Shown here in pieces: positions 61,504-64,000 of a stretch of DNA of 64,000 nt. The notes under the pieces were generated by a model. The model saw only the letters and a list, made by a program, of their open reading frames with translations. It did not search any database and was not told the origin of the DNA. Each line of letters starts with the position of its first letter. Position 1 is the stretch's first letter. The position numbers were made by a program, and so were the translations under genes. This stretch comes from Bradyrhizobium betae (lineage in GTDB: Bacteria > Pseudomonadota > Alphaproteobacteria > Rhizobiales > Xanthobacteraceae), in assembly GCF_004123905.1 (NCBI RefSeq), contig NZ_MZXW01000053.1:494219-558218 (forward strand). Direction: 5' to 3'.

Positions 61504-61641
61504 CCTCGCCCGCTTGCGGGGAGCGGTCGGATCGCATCGAAGATGCGATCCGGGTGAGGGGGACTCTCCACGGGTCCAACTGCCGGCGTCCTCGGGGAGA
61601 CTCCCCCTCACCCCGACCCTCTCCCCGCAAGCGGGGCGAGG
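61504..61641. repeat. 138-bp foldback repeat after gntR
   Basis: Outer arms CCTCGCCCGCTTGCGGGGAG (61504-61523) and CTCCCCGCAAGCGGGGCGAG (61621-61640) are inverted, and inner arms GGGTGAGGGGGACTCTCC and GGGGAGACTCCCCCTCACCC repeat the pattern. Such elements are widespread in Bradyrhizobium and relatives. It occupies most of the gap to the next gene. Confidence 0.85.
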
Positions 61642-61768
61642 GAGTAGAGGCACCGCCGCTGCCGCCAACAGCTGCTATACAATCCCTCGATATCTGCTCA
61701 CGCCAGACGGTCAGAGCTTTCGCGCGGGATCAACGCTAGCGTGTCTTCGAAATTCACGGAGACACACG

Positions 61769-62311
61769 GTGCACAGCCCTCAACCCAATTCCGAAACGCG
61801 TGCAAGCGACGACTGGCCGTCCGAGCTCCATCGCATCCTGAAAGCCGCTGACGTCAGGCAGATGTCCTATGTGCCGGACGCCGGCCATAGCCAGCTCATC
61901 CGCATGTTCTCGGCCGACCGCGACGTCACCACCAATGTGCTGACGACGGAAGAGGAGGGCATTGCTATTGCCGCGGGCGCCTGGCTCGGCGGGCAGCGCA
62001 GCGTGCTGCTGATGCAGTCGAGCGGGGTCGGCAATTGCATCAACATGCTGTCGCTGTCGGCGATCGGCCGCTTCCCGCTCTTGATGCTGGTGACGATGCG
62101 TGGCGAGTGGGCCGAGTTCAATCCGTGGCAGGTGCCGATGAGCCGGGCGACGCAACCGTCGCTGGAAGCGATCGGCCTGAAGGTGATGCGGGCGGAGACG
62201 GCGGAGGATCTGGTCGAGACCGTCGAATCCGCGGCGTCGCTCGCCTACGAGTCCGACCAGCAGATTGCGGTTCTGATCGGGCAGCGCCTGATCGGCAAGA
62301 AGAAGTGGTGA
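61769..62311 (+). CDS. ThDP decarboxylase, alpha (PYR-domain) subunit; sulfopyruvate/phosphonopyruvate decarboxylase-like
   Basis: 180 residues. GTG at 61769 follows GGAG. It corresponds to the first third of a ThDP enzyme: TTEEEGIAIAAGAWLGG carries the cofactor-activating Glu, and SSGVGNCINMLSLSAIGRFP the expected next strand. The partner subunit is the next gene and starts on its stop codon. Related split enzymes decarboxylate sulfopyruvate (ComDE) or phosphonopyruvate. No sulfonate or phosphonate genes are seen nearby, so the true 2-oxo acid is unknown. Confidence 0.85.
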   Translation: MHSPQPNSETRASDDWPSELHRILKAADVRQMSYVPDAGHSQLIRMFSADRDVTTNVLTTEEEGIAIAAGAWLGGQRSVLLMQSSGVGNCINMLSLSAIGRFPLLMLVTMRGEWAEFNPWQVPMSRATQPSLEAIGLKVMRAETAEDLVETVESAASLAYESDQQIAVLIGQRLIGKKKW

Positions 62312-62901
62312 TGCCCATGCAAGCTCAACTCGACCGTCGCGCTGTTGTCGCCGCCCTCCTGAAGGATCGCAAGGACACGCTGGTTGTCTCCGGCCTCGGC
62401 TCGCCCACCTACGATCTGCATTCGGTCGGCGACCACGACGGCAATTTCTATCTCTGGGGCGCCATGGGCGGCGCCGCGCTGATCGGCCTTGGCCTCGCAC
62501 AGGCACAGCCAGGCAAGCGCGTCCTCGGCTTGACCGGCGACGGCGAGCAGTTGATGGGGCTCGGCGGCATCGCCACCATCGGCGTCGCGCGCCCGCGCAA
62601 TCTCGACATCGTCGTGATCGACAACCAGCATTTTGGTGAGACCGGCATGCAGGCGAGCCACACCGGGCGCGGCGTCGATCTCACGGCGATCGCCGCGGCC
62701 TGCGGCTTTGCCGCGACCGGAACCGTGTGGACGCTTGAGGAGGTGCAACGCCTCGCGGCACAAATCGCCGAGCCGGCGGAAGGCCCGCGGCTCTTTGTCA
62801 TCAAGGTTCTAGCGGAAAATCCGCCGCGCTCGCTGCCCTCGCGCGATGCCGTCTTTATCAAGAACCGGTTCCGTGCTCATCTCGGTTTTGCGGCGGCTTG
62901 A
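62311..62901 (+). CDS. ThDP decarboxylase, beta (PP-domain) subunit
   Basis: 196 residues. ATG at 62311 overlaps the alpha-subunit stop. The ThDP/Mg motif is LTGDGEQLMGLGGIATIGVA, ending IDNQHFGETG, exactly the C-terminal third of a ThDP enzyme. HDGNFYLWGAMGGAALIGLG is the usual helix before it. With the alpha subunit it would decarboxylate a 2-oxo acid to an aldehyde. The aldehyde may be handled by the dehydrogenase encoded next. Confidence 0.87.
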   Translation: MPMQAQLDRRAVVAALLKDRKDTLVVSGLGSPTYDLHSVGDHDGNFYLWGAMGGAALIGLGLAQAQPGKRVLGLTGDGEQLMGLGGIATIGVARPRNLDIVVIDNQHFGETGMQASHTGRGVDLTAIAAACGFAATGTVWTLEEVQRLAAQIAEPAEGPRLFVIKVLAENPPRSLPSRDAVFIKNRFRAHLGFAAA

Positions 62902-62957
62902 ACCGGGGTCCTCTCCCGGATAGCTCGCGGCCTGAGCAGCTATCCTGGAGTGAGACT

Positions 62958-63737
62958 ATGAAATTATCCGGCAAGGTCGCCGCCATCACCGGCGCAGCAC
63001 GCGGCATCGGCAAGGCCTGCGCAAAGAGATTTTTGGACGACGGCGTCAAGGTCGTCATCTCGGATGTCGATGCCGAGGGCCTTGCTGCGACGGCAGCCGA
63101 GCTGGGGCGGCCGGATGCCTTACGCACCGTCGTCGGCAATGTCGCCAGGCGTGCCGACGTGGATCAACTCGTCACAACTGCCGTGAAGGAGTTTGGCCGG
63201 CTCGACATCATGGTCAACAATGCCGGCGTTGCCCGCAACCGCGACATCCTGGAGATTTCCGAAGAGGAATTCGACGAGATCATCGGCATCAATCTGAAGG
63301 GCGCGTTCTTCGGCGTGCAGGCCGCGGCGAAGCAGATGATTGCGCAAGGCGGTGGTGGGGTCATCATCAACATGTCCTCGGTGAACGCATTGCTGGCGAT
63401 TCCGGCGCTTGCGACCTACGCGATGTCCAAGGGGGGCATGAAGCAGCTGACGTCGGTGGCTGCGGTTGCGCTCGCCCCGCACAACATCCGCGTCGTCGCG
63501 GTCGGGCCGGGCACGATCCTGACCGACATGGTGGCGTCGTCGATCTACACATCCGAGGATGCCCGCAAGACCGTGATGTCGCGCACGCCAGCCGGCCGTG
63601 GCGGTGAGCCGAGTGAGGTGGCCTCCGTTGTTGCATTCCTCGCCAGTGACGATGCGTCCTACATCACCGGACAGACGATCTATCCGGATGGTGGCCGGTT
63701 GATCCTGAATTACACGGTGCCTGTGAAGGAGAAGTAG
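62958..63737 (+). CDS. Short-chain dehydrogenase/reductase
   Basis: 259 residues. ATG at 62958 follows GGAGTGAG. Cofactor motif TGAARGIG, NNAG, catalytic Ser in MSSVNA, Tyr154 and Lys158 in YAMSK, and the C-terminal ITGQTIYPDGG. An acidic residue after strand 2 (ISDVDAEGL) indicates NAD rather than NADP. In the operon it could oxidise or reduce the aldehyde/hydroxy acid made by the ThDP decarboxylase. SDR substrates are hard to predict. Confidence 0.9.
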   Translation: MKLSGKVAAITGAARGIGKACAKRFLDDGVKVVISDVDAEGLAATAAELGRPDALRTVVGNVARRADVDQLVTTAVKEFGRLDIMVNNAGVARNRDILEISEEEFDEIIGINLKGAFFGVQAAAKQMIAQGGGGVIINMSSVNALLAIPALATYAMSKGGMKQLTSVAAVALAPHNIRVVAVGPGTILTDMVASSIYTSEDARKTVMSRTPAGRGGEPSEVASVVAFLASDDASYITGQTIYPDGGRLILNYTVPVKEK

Positions 63738-63760
63738 AGAGCGGTCGTCGCGCATAACCA

Positions 63761-63853
63761 CCGCTGTCATGCCCCGCGAAGACGGGGCATCCAGTACTCC
63801 GCGGCCTTTCCGTATCACTCTGGCTGCGCGGCGTACTGGATCGCCCGGTCAAG
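63761..63853. repeat. Palindromic intergenic repeat, cut by an insertion sequence
   Basis: CCGCTGTCATGCCCCGCGAA (63761-63780) and following bases are one arm of a widespread Bradyrhizobium-type palindrome, with CATCCAGTACTCCGCGGC mirrored by GCGGCGTACTGGATCG. The expected second outer arm (…CGATGACAGCGG) is missing because an IS end begins at 63854. Confidence 0.75.
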
Positions 63854-64000
63854 TGTTCAGACCGGGGACATAGCTGACGGTTGTTCGGACACATCACTGA
63901 CAGTTTGACCGCGGGTCAAGTCGATTGAGCCGACCTGCCAGCTGGCAAAGAAGACACCGTAACGGCCGTCGCGGTCGAGCGGCCTGACGGCCAGCTGCTC
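63854..64000 (-). mobile_element. End of an IS481-type insertion sequence (continues beyond window)
   Basis: The sequence turns abruptly from the palindromic repeat to non-repeat DNA at TGTTCAGACC (63854), a plausible terminal inverted repeat beginning with TGT. Inside it a transposase frame reads in from the window edge. The other IS end is outside the window. Confidence 0.6.
63857..64000 (-). CDS. IS481-family transposase, C-terminal fragment (rest outside window)
   Basis: The last 47 codons on the minus strand read EQLAVRPLDRDGRYGVFFAS and then WQVGSIDLT, ending at TGA (63857-63859). This matches my memory of the conserved end of IS481 transposases (E-R-LAIRPL-DG-YG-FF---QI--IDLT). The DDE catalytic domain should lie beyond base 64000. 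Confidence 0.7.
   Translation of the reverse strand, partial: EQLAVRPLDRDGRYGVFFASWQVGSIDLTRGQTVSDVSEQPSAMSPV

Noticed and set aside
61769..62901. Firm assignment as sulfopyruvate decarboxylase ComDE
   Set aside because: Subunit layout fits, but no sulfolactate or sulfonate transport genes accompany it.
1..64000. CRISPR arrays, tRNA or rRNA genes
   Set aside because: No regularly spaced repeats and no tRNA or rRNA-like sequence were noticed on reading; a covariance search was not possible.

Overview
The window looks like a piece of a Bradyrhizobium-type (Alphaproteobacteria, Nitrobacteraceae) chromosome. The reasons are the high G+C, the alphaproteobacterial flagellar genes motC, flaF and flbT, a lateral-flagella master regulator of the LafR/FtcR type, many solute-uptake and sugar-acid genes, and several foldback intergenic repeats that look like those of Bradyrhizobium. 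This is a reading by eye; no database search was run.

Bases 1-14,140 hold the end of a long flagellar operon on the + strand: motB (cut by the window edge), motC, fliK, a lytic transglycosylase, flgE, flgK, flgL, flaF, flbT, flgD, fliQ, flhA, fliR and then four small poorly characterised genes (FliJ-like, rod-binding/FlgJ-like, FlgN-like, FliL-like). A perfect 16-bp stem-loop closes it against the oppositely oriented regulator lafR (14,141-14,911). The regulator has an 825-bp non-coding upstream region with repeated TTCGCGGG boxes.

Bases 15,737-22,383 are miscellaneous: an anchored coiled-coil protein, a MarR regulator with a four-cysteine tail, an exported dienelactone hydrolase, a serine hydrolase of the beta-lactamase family, an NAD epimerase-like protein, a HAD phosphatase and an NTF2-like protein.

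Bases 22,494-30,292 are a hexuronate/aldonate locus: fructuronate reductase (uxuB), a FadR-type regulator with a basic tail, a three-part TRAP transporter, a zinc alcohol dehydrogenase resembling L-idonate 5-dehydrogenase, and mannonate dehydratase (uxuA). A class-3 lipase follows.

Bases 31,333-38,369 are a LysR regulator divergent from a polyamine/opine-type ABC transporter operon (ATPase, HAD type II hydrolase, FAD amine oxidase, binding protein, two permeases). Bases 38,399-43,966 hold a foldback repeat, a TetR regulator divergent from an MHS-family transporter, and two type-B carboxylesterases.

Bases 43,978-48,431 (minus strand) encode AraC, a two-subunit molybdenum hydroxylase and its diheme cytochrome c. 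Bases 48,764-54,929 encode an exported alpha/beta hydrolase, an aldo-keto reductase, an exported glyoxalase-fold protein, an exported ABM-domain protein and a 959-residue regulator with a winged helix, NB-ARC ATPase and helical repeats.

Bases 54,990-63,737 form an unusual catabolic block: amino-acid-type binding protein, 2-hydroxyacid dehydrogenase, a leftover aminotransferase C-terminus, an IlvB-like ThDP enzyme, DadA-like oxidase, Asp/Glu racemase-family protein, GntR regulator, a second split ThDP decarboxylase and a short-chain dehydrogenase. Together they could interconvert amino, hydroxy and oxo acids and decarboxylate the oxo acid. The substrate is not evident. The window ends in a palindromic repeat cut by the end of an IS481-type insertion sequence.
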